This document shows, piece by piece, positions 52,969 through 63,859 of a stretch of 64,000 bases of DNA. This stretch comes from Symbiodinium natans (lineage: Eukaryota; Sar; Dinophyceae; Suessiales; Symbiodiniaceae). Position 1 is the stretch's first letter. Every line of letters begins with the position of its first letter. The position numbers and the translations under genes are program-made. Under the pieces are notes generated by a model that saw only the letters and a list, made by a program, of their open reading frames with translations, made no database searches and had not been told where the DNA came from. Location of the stretch: contig CAJNDS010002441.1 of the NCBI GenBank assembly GCA_905221605.1, positions 362,678 through 426,677 of the forward strand, read 5' to 3'.

Positions 52969-53718
52969 TGAATCTCGTACTCCCTGTTGTCCGCCTGTGG
53001 TCCTCTAGGGTTTAGGTGTTCGGGTTTAGGGTTTAGGGTTTATGGTTAGGGTTTAGGGTTTAGGAAAAGAGGCACCCCCCCAATACAGCTCCCCAAATGG
53101 TAGTAGGATCCCCATATAAAGGGACCCCAATAAGGTACCCCTAATTTCGAAACCCCCCCCTCCCACATAGGTTTAGGGTTTAGGATCTCGAGGGCGTAGG
53201 GGTCTCTCGAAAAGTATCTAGGACAATGGCCTCGAGAACACCTACGAGGCCGGGTATCCTGCCGAACCCGAAACTACCCTAAACCCTGCACCCTAATTAA
53301 ACTTCAGGACTGGCACGCGGAGCGCACTTTTGGGCTGAGGTTCAAAGTTCAAAGGGTGATGGCTTGGAATGTTTATAGTTTCGTCCCCTACCCTCCCCCC
53401 TCCGCTCCCCTCTTTAATCTGAGGGTTTACGGTTCGGGTTTTAGGTTTAGTGTTCAGGGTTTAGGGTTTAGGGGGCTTTTTGGGGTTCAGACTTTGGAGT
53501 TTGGGGGAGAGGGTTGAGGGTTCGGGGTTTACAGGGTTTAGGGTTTAGGGATTTCACAAAGACTAAACCCTGAGGGTTAGCTACGGCGTTGAGGGCGCAG
53601 GGTTCTTCGGCATCTGCCCCTTGAAACGATGGGGGTCCTTTGCTTGTGTGGCGTTTTGTGCATTTTTCAAATGACTATTGGCTTACAGGGTTTAGGGCTT
53701 AGGGTGGAGCTTGCCCAG

Positions 53719-53802
53719 GGCCCAAGACATATTCTTCAAGGAAAGTACCGCCATTCAGATTATGTGAAGATCTCTTTAGGAGTCGTAGATCCCAGGCCCT
53801 AA
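53719..53802 (+). CDS. possible exon, unassigned
   Basis: After gcttgcccag the frame reads HILQGKYRHSDYVKISLG and ends at TAA. A minus-strand frame is also open over 53699-54010. Weak. Confidence 0.28.
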   Translation, partial: GPRHILQGKYRHSDYVKISLGVVDPRP

Positions 53803-54026
53803 AGCCACCGGCAAAAAACACATCTTTAGTGGAGGGGTATCGGGCTGGCTGCCTAGGTTTCTTGGAATGCCGCCCAACTTCCGGACAACGCAGGCCATAA
53901 CCCCTCCCCACCCCAGACAGAAAAGCACACATCTGGAGATGAAGGGTCGATTTTACGCCTTTAAGGGCATAGAGGCTGTAGCCGTAAACCCTAAACCCTG
54001 AACCATACACCCCTCAACCCTCGACC

Positions 54027-54057
<31 letters not shown>

Positions 54058-54152
54058 CATCCTCAACCCTAAGCCCTAAACCCCAAGCCCTAAACCCTAA
54101 ACCCTAAACCCCATAAACCCTAAACCCTACCCACCACACACCTAACCCACAG

Positions 54153-54210
54153 AGAGATCGCTGTGCGACAGTGAAGGCGCTGACCTCCGCCGACCTATCG
54201 TCCGGGGCAG
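54153..54210 (+). CDS. probable exon, unassigned gene
   Basis: Acceptor taacccacag, donor ggcag|gtgcct, phase 0 to 1, encoding RDRCATVKALTSADLSSG. Phase matches 57396. CCCTAAA upstream, TTTAGGG downstream. Confidence 0.5.
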
Positions 54211-54539
54211 GTGCCTTGCATGGGTTGAGGGCTTGGGGTTTCAGGGTTTAAGGTTTAGGGTTTAGGGTTAGGGTTTAGGGTTCAGGGTTCAGGGTTCAGG
54301 GTTTAGGGTTTAGGGTTTAGGGTTTAGGGTTTAAGGCTTAGTGTTACATCCCCAGGTTCCGGATATCTAGGTTTCGGGGTCGTGAGCTCCCAGGTTTCAG
54401 GGATTCAGGGGTATGACCACATGTACCGTATTCAGTGGTATGTGAAACGTTCTTGGGCTCCAACCCTAAACCCAGGGGTTTAGGGTTTAGGGTTTAGGCC
54501 CGGTGCGGCATGCAACGGCGAAGCTTGAAATCATGGTTT

Positions 54540-54955
54540 AGGGTTGAGGGTTAGGGTAGCCTTCTCCAGGGAAGCGTCTGGATTCTGAGTCTGACCCCTC
54601 TGTCGACCGGCCATGTTCCTTCGTGGAGGCTTTTGCGGCTGCATCTGTCGTTGCTGAGCTTGCATCTGGTTCCGCAGAGGCGTGAGAACGTCGAAAATCG
54701 GATGGACCTGCGGAGCCCGGCCTTGTGGCATCTGCACCCGAAGAAGGGAGCCACGCTTTGAAGCAGATCCGTGTGGCTTTGGTCCTCCCCCTCCGGAGCC
54801 ATCCACGTGTCCTCCGATCGCAAGATTGCAGTCATCTGGAGAGCTGCTCTTGCTTATGGTCTAGGCTTTGTGGACACGACAGTTTACGTTTCAGCGGCAG
54901 CCATTCTTAAGGGAAGCAGGGGGAAGGGGGGGGGGGCCACTAAGGAAACCTGATG
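54540..54955. other. open sequence, strand and product unclear
   Basis: Overlapping frames on both strands (minus 54531-54835, plus 54682-54953) without clear third-position bias. One plus frame is hydrophobic (GLGFVDTTVYVSAAAILKG). No confident call. Confidence 0.3.
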
Positions 54956-55482
54956 GAATCTCAGAGAGCCCTTACGAGTACTAAGGGAGAATGAGTCTGC
55001 ATTGATTGGGCAACCAATCCCTGCACCCAAACCCTAATAATCCCTGAACCCTAGATCCTCCGGCTGAATCCGAAAAGGCGTTTCGATGCGTCCCCAAACC
55101 CTCGAAGGGTTTAGGGTTTAGGGAGGTTTTGGGTGACCTATACCTAGATTATTCTACAATTCTCCAACCTCCGGCATACAGACCCTGCCCCCTGCATGAG
55201 GCGCTTGCGGCACATCTGGTTGCTCCGAAGCTCTGGCCGAAAGGGTCTGCTTGGGGGGCCTCATGAAAAATCTCGTGAAGGGTTTAGGGTTCAGGGTTTC
55301 GGGTTTAGGGTTTGATGAACCCCCTCCGTTGAGGCGTAGGGTACATGCCGGGTGGGTTGCCACCTTTAAGCTTGAAACTTTAAACCAACATCAGTGTCTG
55401 GCGACATGAGCCTGCAACAGCCGGCAATGATTGGCAGGCTTCTTGCACAGAGTTTTCGGTTAGGGGGTTTAGGGTCTACTAA

Positions 55483-55575
55483 AGGGATCGGAATAGTTTC
55501 TAATCGTGTTCCTTTATGGCCCCTATACAGTTACACTATGATGGCCGCCAAAACCCTATTCTACTTATTAAGGCC
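55483..55575. repeat. inverted-repeat element, family K (copy 2)
   Basis: gggatcggaatagtttctaa ... cctttatggcccctatacag ... ttattaaggcccctatac. Confidence 0.75.
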
Positions 55576-55599
55576 CCTATACTTGGGCTTCAGGGTTTA

Positions 55600-57395
55600 G
55601 GCTTTGGGTTTCAGGGGCGAATTTGAACTTCCAGTAGACCTCGGCCCTTCCTACCTAAACCCTAATCCCTCAACCCTAAACCCTAAAACCCCTAAATTGC
55701 AGGAAGGCCCTAAGACTGAAGCTCTGTAGCACTCCCAGCAGTGTGCCGCAAGCCTCTGGTGAGCCCTGAAGCCTACATACCTTTAATATCCGGAATACTA
55801 CTACTTGCTCAGGAGCCACCCAAAAAGTGGGAAAAAAGAACAATATGTTTACTTGTACTGGTAATTTAGGGATTATTATGTTTTTATGTTTTTTTTGTTT
55901 TGAGGGGGGGGGTGTTCTTAAGCACATGCAGTAGTAGCTTGAGTTCCCTGAATACCTTCAATACCTTGAAGCACCTTAACTCGGTAGGCCCTTGGGACAT
56001 GTAGACTTTCCCCTCTTGGGTTCAAGAGGATCTTATCCAGTCATATTGTTCAGAGTTTTTTTAAGGGCCATCCTAGTTAAACATCCTGAACACCTTCATA
56101 TGTCCACCCGAAGCCCGATCAAGGAAGCCTCGCTGGTGGCTACATTCTCACAGCCGGTGCTTTGCCAGCTCACGCTCGTTTTGTTCTGGGGTTTGGGGTC
56201 CAGGGTTTAGGGTTTAGGGTTTTGGGTTCAGGGCTCTGCTGTACCAATGTGCATTTGTTGTTGCTCTCCTGTTGCTTAGCTTCGAATATTTATGAGCACT
56301 GGTGGTTGTGTCATCTTTTGATGGTTGAAGTTGAAGCTGCCGAAGTGTTCGGGTTCAATAGATTGGACCAACCTTGGCGCAACTTCATAAATTGCAGAGC
56401 AAAGAGGAAAGAAACCAAGAAAACAAAAGTAGCAGATAAAACAAGCCTGAAATACAAGAAGCGTTTGACAATGTAAGAAATCCTGCACCTCCCCAGGAAC
56501 AAAAATTTCCGCCGTTGCTTGAAAGTAATGAAAATTCAGTCGTTGCTTTGGAAAAACGCGTTTTTCGAGAAAAAAGATCGTCTTGGTTTTGAGCAAAAAC
56601 AGCAAGTGCCGACGAACGGGAAATAGCGCCTTTAGAACGCCAAATAACGCCTGTTGAACGGCAAATAACGCCGCCGCCAAAACCTTCAGCAGCAACAAAA
56701 GTGCTGAAATGTGAAAAATGTCGCTGAGCATTTTTTCCTCAACTTGGCCCGAAAAACATTTTTTTCTTGAAACAACAGAAATTTCTGCCGTTTGGGAGGT
56801 CCAGGATTTGTTGATGAATGATCTGTTTCTGGAGAACTACTCTATGTGATTTGGTAAGCGCCAGGACAGCGTAATGATTGAGATACCTTTTGTACTAGGG
56901 TGCTATGAGGTAACTATACTACAGAAGCAGTTTTTCGTCATAATTACATTGCTGTTACAATCCTTAACCCAAATTCTGAACCAAATTCTACAAACCCTCC
57001 TTGCCTAGTTAGGCTTATGGCACTCAGATGATTGGAAACATTATTCCTAGGATGGTAACTCTCGATTTGGGTTTTGGTGTGGACATCCTACTATTGCGGC
57101 TGAGATGTTAAGATAGATTTCTGTCCTAGGGTGGGGGGGGGGGCGAGATCTTGAGATAGATTTTATCCTAGGGTGAGGGCCCTAAATAGGCAAGGACTCC
57201 CCTAACCATCAAACCCCAACACCCGAGTAATCCCTAGTAATATGGGTGAGACTCTGCAGAAGTCAGCTATCTCAGGTGCGCGTGCGACGAATTCGCGCCC
57301 CCCGGCTTGCTTCTGTGCAGGAGCTTGTCGCTCTGGTGCCCTAAACCCTAAACCTCAAACCCTAAACCCCAAGCCCTAAACCCTATAAAACCCAG
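55600..57395. other. AT-rich region with decayed ORF
   Basis: Lower GC than the rest of the window. 56602-56727 is open on + (EREIAPLERQITPVERQITP, then VLKCEKCR and TGA), preceded by another open piece at 56473-56600 with a stop between. The minus strand also has a 151-codon frame (56276-56731). May be a decayed mobile-element gene. Confidence 0.4.
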
Positions 57396-57526
57396 AAGTA
57401 GGTCTTGAGCATGTGCGTGTGCAGAGGTTGAAAGGTAGCCGGCTGTCGGCGCAGGACATCCACCTTTTTATTTTGCGCGGCCGATTGATCTACAGTTCTT
57501 TAGTTCTTGGTGGGGTGTGCAATTAA
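57396..57526 (+). CDS. probable terminal exon, unassigned gene
   Basis: Acceptor taaaacccag, phase 1 start, 43 codons to TAA: includes LEHVRVQRLKGSRLSAQD and IHLFILRGRLIYSS. The L-x-x-x-G-R-L-I pattern is faintly ubiquitin-like, but that is not enough for a call. Confidence 0.5.
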
Positions 57527-57889
57527 AGTTAGAATATGCGAAACCAAAAGTAATTACACACACACACACACTCATGCGTGTATGTATGTGTGTAGATATA
57601 TGTGCCCATATATATATATATATATATATATATGCATGAGCCTGCTCGTTCCGGTCCTGACTGTCATGTTAGAAGAATTGCTAAGGGCCCAGCTTATGTG
57701 TCAAAAGCGGTGATGCTGTGAGCACCCCCTAAACCCGAAACTCGAAACCCGAAACCCCAAAACCCTAAAGCCGACACCCTTATTCACTGCACAGCAGCCC
57801 TCAACCCTAGCCGAAGCCTCGAGCCCCTCAAGCCCCTCAACCCCCTAACTTCCCTGCGGGTTCAGTTGCGGGGGTGGTTTTGTATCGTA

Positions 57890-58500
57890 ATTTACAGGGT
57901 TTTTGTTTTTTTAGGCCGGGAAAAAATCATTATTGAGAGTATGTTTTTATCTAAGATATAGGTTCGGAGGGTTTGTCAGGATTCCCGTTTGGGATAAGGT
58001 TTGTGTTGTTGGGGTTAGAGAGAAGCAAAAACGCTGTAAATACCGGTGTTTTTGGGCATGGTTACAGGAACATGGTCGTAACCACCCCCCCCCCCACCCC
58101 CCCACCCCCCCCCCCCCCCCCCCCCATCCTCCCCACCCCCCCAAAACCGCACGCGAGAACGCAGAAAAAGCGCAAACGGAGGCAACTCAAAACGATGAAA
58201 AAAATCATTACAAAAGAGTGTCGATTAGCCCACGCAGGCCATGCTTTTCGACACACGCACGTATGCAGGCAACAAAAACGCGCGCAAAAACGCCCCCCCC
58301 CCCCAAAAAAAAACCGCGTCAAAAAAGAAAACGTGAACAGAAGAGCCGATTCCATGTCAAAAAAACATGGACATGAAAAACGATACGAAAACCCACAAAT
58401 AACGATGTTTTCAGCATGCGCTGAAAACATGGCTCTTGGCGTACACGTGACTCGGCGGCATTTTGACCCGCAAGTGAACCCGCTAGGCCTAACTTGCTAG
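57890..58500. other. A-rich and C-rich low-complexity stretch
   Basis: C run at 58084-58126, then an A-rich tract (aaaaacgcgcgcaaaaacg, catgtcaaaaaaacatgg). Long Pro/Lys-rich frames here look like composition artefacts. Confidence 0.5.
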
Positions 58501-58649
58501 AACCCAGGGCCAGGGCCCATGACACTCCTTGGCTTTCGGGCTGAGGGTTCAGGGTTCTAGGGTTTAGGGTTTAGTGTTTAGGGTTTAGGGTTTAGGGTTT
58601 AGGGGGAACCCTGTGTTTAGGGTTACGATTCCCTAAACTCAGCACCTAG

Positions 58650-58691
58650 GTCGGCGTAGACCTGACCAATGGCGACTTCGAGGCCGCGTGG
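58650..58691 (+). CDS. probable exon, unassigned gene
   Basis: Acceptor cagcacctag, donor cgtgg|gtcaac; encodes VGVDLTNGDFEAAW. The frame stays open to 58716 (VNAPCLHA). CCCTAAA upstream, TTTAGGG arrays downstream (58727-58810). Confidence 0.5.
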
Positions 58692-59239
58692 GTCAACGCT
58701 CCTTGCCTCCATGCGGGGTTAGGATTTAGGGTTTAGGGTTTAGGGTTTAGGGTTTAGGGTTTAGGGTGTAGGGTTTAGGGTTTAGGGTTTAGGGTTTAGG
58801 GTTTAGGGTTTCGGGAGAGCTGACAGGGCTTACGCTTCCCAAGTGTAGCACTTATAAGGTCGTGCGTTGCTTTCTTTTTGGCTTGGCGCTGGAAGTTGCG
58901 AAAGTTCTGGAGAGTCCCGTCATTTAGGGTTTAGGGTTTAGGGTTTGGGGTTTCGGGTTTAGGGTTTAGGGTTTAGTCATGGGCGGGGGCTTGTCCTATG
59001 GTTGGCATCAACCCCACAAGCTACACCAAAACTCCTCTTATCAAGCTGAATAGATGCCCGTATGCACTCCGCATTCGCGCGCTCAATGGAGAATGCTGGG
59101 CTGAGGGTTTAGGATTTAGGGTTTCGGGTTTAGGGTATGTATGCTTGTGGGCTTGGCATATCAGGACGGTGTTTCGGATGAGTGTTTTGTGCGAATCGGT
59201 GCGTGGGACACGTCGTTTCTTAGCTGCTGGGCGAGGTAG

Positions 59240-59345
59240 TCTACTTGGAGGATCATGGGACTTAGTAAGTAGGGGCATACAAGTAATTGTAACTATAGTT
59301 GCCCTAAGTTTGACCCTTCCTACTAAGCCCATGATCCTTTAAGTA
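59240..59345. repeat. palindromic element, family C
   Basis: ctacttggaggatcatggga and cccatgatcctttaagta ends, with cttagtaagtaggg and cttcctactaag pairing inside. Confidence 0.85.
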
Positions 59346-59427
59346 ATGTTCAGCCACAGGCTCGCACGTCGTCAGTTCTCCTTGGGTAGTGCTTAAAGGT
59401 TCCTTGGGCCCTACACCCTAAACCTGG

Positions 59428-59522
59428 CATGTTCCCCTTATACAAACATTCATAGGGATTAGACTAGGGGGTACTATAATCCCAATTAAGGACTGTTAGC
59501 ATAAGGGGGAATATCCCAACCC
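59428..59522. repeat. palindromic element, family A
   Basis: ggcatgttccccttatacaa and cataagggggaatatcccaa ends. Confidence 0.85.
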
Positions 59523-59988
59523 TAAACCCGCAACCCTAACTTATAAGGGAACCTTAAACCCTCACGCCTGAAGGCCCGATCAGCTACTTCCCTAAACCGC
59601 TAGTTTTCTTCCCGCAGAACCCCCAGGCTCCGCCATCACGCCTAAACCCTTCCTTCCGCGACCCCCTGAACGCCCATAAAAACCACCAAACTTGGGGTCT
59701 AAACCTTCCAAACCCTAAACCTCAAGCCTTTTTCCCCAAGCCCTAAACCCCGCAACCCTAAACCCTGAAACCCTAAACCCCAAACCCTAAGCCCCAAACC
59801 CCAGGCCCCGAAACCCTAAACCCCAAACCCTAAACCCCGAAACCCTCAACCCTCAAACCCTAAACCCTAAAACCCGAAACCCTAAACTCTAAACCCCAAA
59901 CCCCAAACCCCAAACCCTAAACCACGAAACCCTAAACACTAAACCAACCCCACACCCTAAACCCTAAAACCCTAAACCCCAAGCTCAG

Positions 59989-60037
59989 GAGGCTAAGCTG
60001 CAGTTCCTGGCATCAAGTGGCTTGTGGCAGGCACGTG
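59989..60037 (+). CDS. probable exon, unassigned gene
   Basis: Acceptor cccaagctcag, donor acgtg|gtaggc, phase 0 to 1; encodes EAKLQFLASSGLWQAR. CCCTAAA upstream, TTTAGGG downstream. Good splice sites. Confidence 0.6.
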
Positions 60038-60193
60038 GTAGGCTTCCTTGGGTTTGGGGTTTAGGGTTTAGGGTTTAGGGTTTAGGGTTTAGGGTCTAGA
60101 GTTTAGGGTGTAGGGTTTGGCGTTCGCAGGGTTCAGGGCTTTGGGGTTTAGCCCCAAATGCATCAAAGACCCTCAAGCAGAGACATGAAATCT

Positions 60194-60285
60194 TGACTTA
60201 TACTAACGGTCCTCAATCGGGATTTATAATAGGGGTACTACAATCCCGATAATGGACTGTTAGTACAAGGGGAACATCCCAATCC
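60194..60285. repeat. palindromic element, family A
   Basis: acttatactaacggtcctca and ggactgttagtacaagggga arms around ggtactacaatccc. Confidence 0.85.
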
Positions 60286-60449
60286 TAACTTCATAAAACC
60301 ACTAGGGTTTGGGGCTTAGTGTTTCGGGTTAAAGCCTACTCCCAAAAGCCTGGAACTTTCATCTGGGAGTGAAGTGCACGCCCCCTCATACCATGCGGGC
60401 CTGTATACTAGGCTTTTGCATAAGGGCAAGTATGAACACAGATATAGAG

Positions 60450-60765
60450 ACTAAGTAAGCCCAAACCCCAAACCCTGGCACCCCCTTTTCCGCAAAGCCC
60501 CAAGCCCCAGACCCTAAACCCCAAACCCTATAGACCCTAAAACCGAAGCCCTAAACCCTTTAGACCCTATAAACCCTAGAACCAATAAACCCGAAAACCC
60601 TACAGACCCTGAACCCTAAACCCTACCCTAAGCCCTATAAACACTAAACCCTAAACCCGAAACCCTATAGGCCCTAAACCCTAAACCCTAAACCCTAAAT
60701 CCTAAACCCTAAACCCTAAACCGTAAACCCTAAACCCTAAGCCCTAAACCCTATAGACCCTAAAC
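60450..60765. repeat. degenerate CCCTAAA array
   Basis: About 300 bp of ccctaaac, ccctataa and ccctatagac variants leading up to the exon at 60776. Confidence 0.9.
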
Positions 60766-60775
60766 CCGAAACCAG

Positions 60776-60835
60776 GATGGGGACGTGACCGTCATCATCC
60801 GAGAGCGGCTCGTCCGGGACTTTGAGCTGCCAGAG
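60776..60835 (+). CDS. probable exon, unassigned gene
   Basis: Acceptor ccgaaaccag, GC donor proposed (agag|gcccct), 20 codons, phase 0 to 0: DGDVTVIIRERLVRDFELPE. Strong third-position GC. CCCTAAA upstream, TTTAGGG downstream. Confidence 0.6.
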
Positions 60836-61130
60836 GCCCCTGGCACGTTTTGGGGTTTAGGGTTTAGGGTTTAGGGGTTAGGGTTTTGGGTTTTGGGTTT
60901 AGGGTTTATGGTTTAGGGTTCAGGATTTAGGGTTTAGGGTTTAGGGTTTGGGGTCCAGGGTTTAGGGTCTAGGGTTTCGTGTTCAGGGTTTAGGGCTTAG
61001 GGTTTGCCTTCCGAGCCCAACAGTCCTACTTTCCGGTACGCCCTAGGAATCTTACATAGCAGGAACAAAAAAATGAGGTAGGCTTTGGGCTCTTCTGGTG
61101 GGGTTTGGGTTTTGGTTTTAGAGTGACGAG

Positions 61131-61181
61131 GCCCAGCGTCGCTCCAACACTGACCCCTCCCCGCCGAAGAGTCCTCAGAGG
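61131..61181 (+). CDS. possible exon, unassigned
   Basis: After gagtgacgag the frame AQRRSNTDPSPPKSPQR is open up to TTAGGG repeats. Confidence 0.33.
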
Positions 61182-62137
61182 CTTAGGGTTTCAGGGTTCA
61201 GGGTTCAGGGTTTAGGGCTTAGGGTTTAGGGTTTAGGGTTTAGGGTTTGGGGTTTGGGGTTTAGGGTTTAGGGTTTGGGGTTTGGGGTTTAGGGTCTAGG
61301 GTTTAGGGTTTACGGTCTTCTAGGGTTGTGTCTTCTAGGGTTTACTAAAGTTTAGGGTCAGGGTGAATGCCCCGGTACCCCAAAAGCCGGCTTTTTGCTC
61401 AAGTTACGGCTTATGGTTACAGTGAGAACGCCAGGTACCCCAAGTCAAGTTGGGGTTCCTCGGTAGATTTTGGGGTTCGGGGCGTGTTGGGGGTTTGTTG
61501 CGATGAGATGCCCCCAGAAAAATTCAGGCCTGCAAAAGGGACTTTAACCCTCCACCCCAAACCCCAAACACCAAGGGTTGAGGGGGTTTAGGGGCGGGGA
61601 TGCAAAGAGAGGGATTGGCTTTCCATTGGATGGCTTAGGGTTTAGGGTGTAAGGCGTTCGGGGTTGTGGGTGTAGGGCTTAGAGTCATATACACGCAGCC
61701 TAAGCCCCAAAGTCTGCGTCCTGAACCCTTGCTGTAGCTGAAGGGTCTGACCCCTGCCTGAAACCCTGACACTTTGGAGAGGTTTGGGTTTTGAGGGTTC
61801 AGGGTTTAGGGATTCTAACCCCAAACCCCTAACCCCAAACCCTAAGCCCTAAACCGTTTAAACGGGATTTGGAGGGCTTGGAGGCTTTTCGCATATGTGT
61901 GATCCCCCCGATGGTGTCCCGCGTCCCGAGTCATACCCTGTCCGCAATCTAAGGTGTGCTTCGGGTTTAGGGTTTAGGGTCTAGGGTTTAGGGTTCGGGG
62001 CCTTCCCCTTACCCATGGGTGGAGTGGGAGTGCAGCTCCTTCTTGCCTAGCTGATTTTCAAACGTAGAAAGACCCTAGACCCTAAACCCTAAACACTACA
62101 CCCTAAAAGAAGTACAATAGAGCCTTATGGAAAACAC

Positions 62138-62234
62138 GATGTTCCCCCCTATACTAGCAGTCCTAAATGGGGATGATAGTACCCCCTATTATCATCCCTA
62201 TTAAGGACTGTTGGTACAAGGGGAACATCCCAAC
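62138..62234. repeat. palindromic element, family A
   Basis: gatgttcccccctatactag and ggtacaaggggaacatccca ends; inner gggatgatagtaccccc and its partner. Confidence 0.88.
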
Positions 62235-62250
62235 TGATAGAGATCAGTAC

Positions 62251-62381
62251 TTGGAAGTTCATGGTACTTCGCAACCCAATTCTAACTGTACTTAAACCCA
62301 ATTATAACCCGATCGGGGTCTTTATTAAAGGGCTTAACTTCACTTATAATTGGGTTAGAAGTGCCCTGAACCTCCAAGTAC
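62251..62381. repeat. palindromic element, family C
   Basis: agtacttggaagttcatggt and ccctgaacctccaagtac ends; acccaattctaactgta and ataattgggttagaagt pair inside. The next exon begins 9 bp after it. Confidence 0.88.
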
Positions 62382-62390
62382 ATCTGGCAG

Positions 62391-62458
62391 GTTCTGATCG
62401 CGCCAGCGTTCCGCCTCGTGCGCCGCCATCGCTTAGCCGTGGGACTGCTGATCTTCGA
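62391..62458 (+). CDS. probable exon, unassigned gene
   Basis: Acceptor catctggcag, donor ttcga|gtagcg, phase 0 to 2; encodes VLIAPAFRLVRRHRLAVGLL. Third positions are about 80 percent GC; the competing frame is poorer. Confidence 0.55.
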
Positions 62459-62933
62459 GTAGCGATTCCCAGAGGGGCTGCCCTAAACCCGAAACCCGAA
62501 ACCCTAAACCCTAAACCCTAAACCCTAAACCCTAAACCCGTGTGTACCCATAGCTTTTGTGCATGGGTTGATCGCCCTCTTGAACCCTCAAGCCCGGAAC
62601 TCGAAACCCTATGTACACCACACCCTAAAACCCCAAATCCTGAAACCTAAACCCTTAGTCATAGGTAGAATAAGGGGGACCCTTCAAAGGGTACCCCTTC
62701 TGAACCCTCTTCTGGCTCTCTTAAACAGGGACCTTATTCAGAGGGTCTATATCCCCAAGGGTCCCCTTAATCTACTTAGGCCATCTGCCACAAATCAACT
62801 CCCCTAGCACAATGTCTGGCTTGGCCCCGCTTGGTGCCTCTGGCGCCAGGGATCTCATCCGATTATGATGATTACTTATGCTATCATTGTGTAGTTATAG
62901 TAAACCCTCCCGCTGAAAACAACTCTTCTTGAG

Positions 62934-63044
62934 GAAAGCCCATGTGCAATTCGAACACGGGCCTGAAACCGGCCCTGGAGGGCGAGTTGGTCGAACTGCT
63001 CACCTGCAGTTCTTCGACGTCGCAAGTGATGTGTGCTGGAGATG
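62934..63044 (+). CDS. probable exon, frame ambiguous
   Basis: Acceptor ttcttgag, consensus donor gatg|gtaagc. Two frames are open: LKPALEGELVELLTCSS (better third positions) or AHLQFFDVASDVCW (matches the phase of 62458). Product unknown. Confidence 0.5.
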
Positions 63045-63168
63045 GTAAGCCCAGAGCAACCCCAAAACCTAAACTCTAAGAACCTCAGACCTTAAATCCT
63101 GAGATGGTAAGCCCAGAGCAACCCCAAGACCTAAACTCTATTTAAGAACCGCAGGCCTAAAATCCTGA
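63039..63168. repeat. 62-bp tandem duplication including a splice donor
   Basis: gagatggtaagcccagagca occurs at 63039 and 63101, with the following ~55 bp conserved apart from a 4-bp insertion and few changes. Confidence 0.93.
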
Positions 63169-63859
63169 ACCTGCGCCGGTGTGGCCTTCAAGCGATCCTG
63201 CAGCCACAATTCAATACCCTTGGCCCCCTACCCTAAACCCAAGTATACAGTAACAGTATCAGTATACGTGCATCTCCTGTTCTAGCAGTAATTATATAGG
63301 CAACCGTTGGATACCTCCTCGCCCGACGTTACAAAGGACCGGCTTCCCGAAATAAGTTCGCACGCCAGCAAACTCGAAACAGTCACACCTTATAAGGCTC
63401 CTATACTGCGAACTGTAGACTTCCTTGCGGACTCTGAACCCCAAACCGCGCCCTGCAACCGCTTGCGCAGATGTGCAGACAGGCAGGCACTCTTTAGAAC
63501 CCACATTCTCGGCACGGGAGTCGTTTTTGGGAGGGGCGTTAGGATAGTTGACCGGGTTTAGGGTTTAGGGTTTCGGGCTGAGGGTGTTTTCGGGCTTCTG
63601 TATAGGGCAGGAGTCTCGTGCCAAACCTAAAACCTGGAGCGGCCGAGTGTTTTCCAAATTTGGTCAGGTGTAGCCCAGATTGTCATGTTCTGGCCATTCC
63701 TGTTGCATCTAAACCCTAAACCCTAAACCGCATCACCAGGCCCTGTCCCATGGCTGACCAGAACGAATCGTTGCCCTGCTACATCGCCTTTAAAGGCCAC
63801 CCATGCAGACCCATGCAAGCCATTCTAATACATTTTCCCTTATGGCCTCTAGAAGGAGG

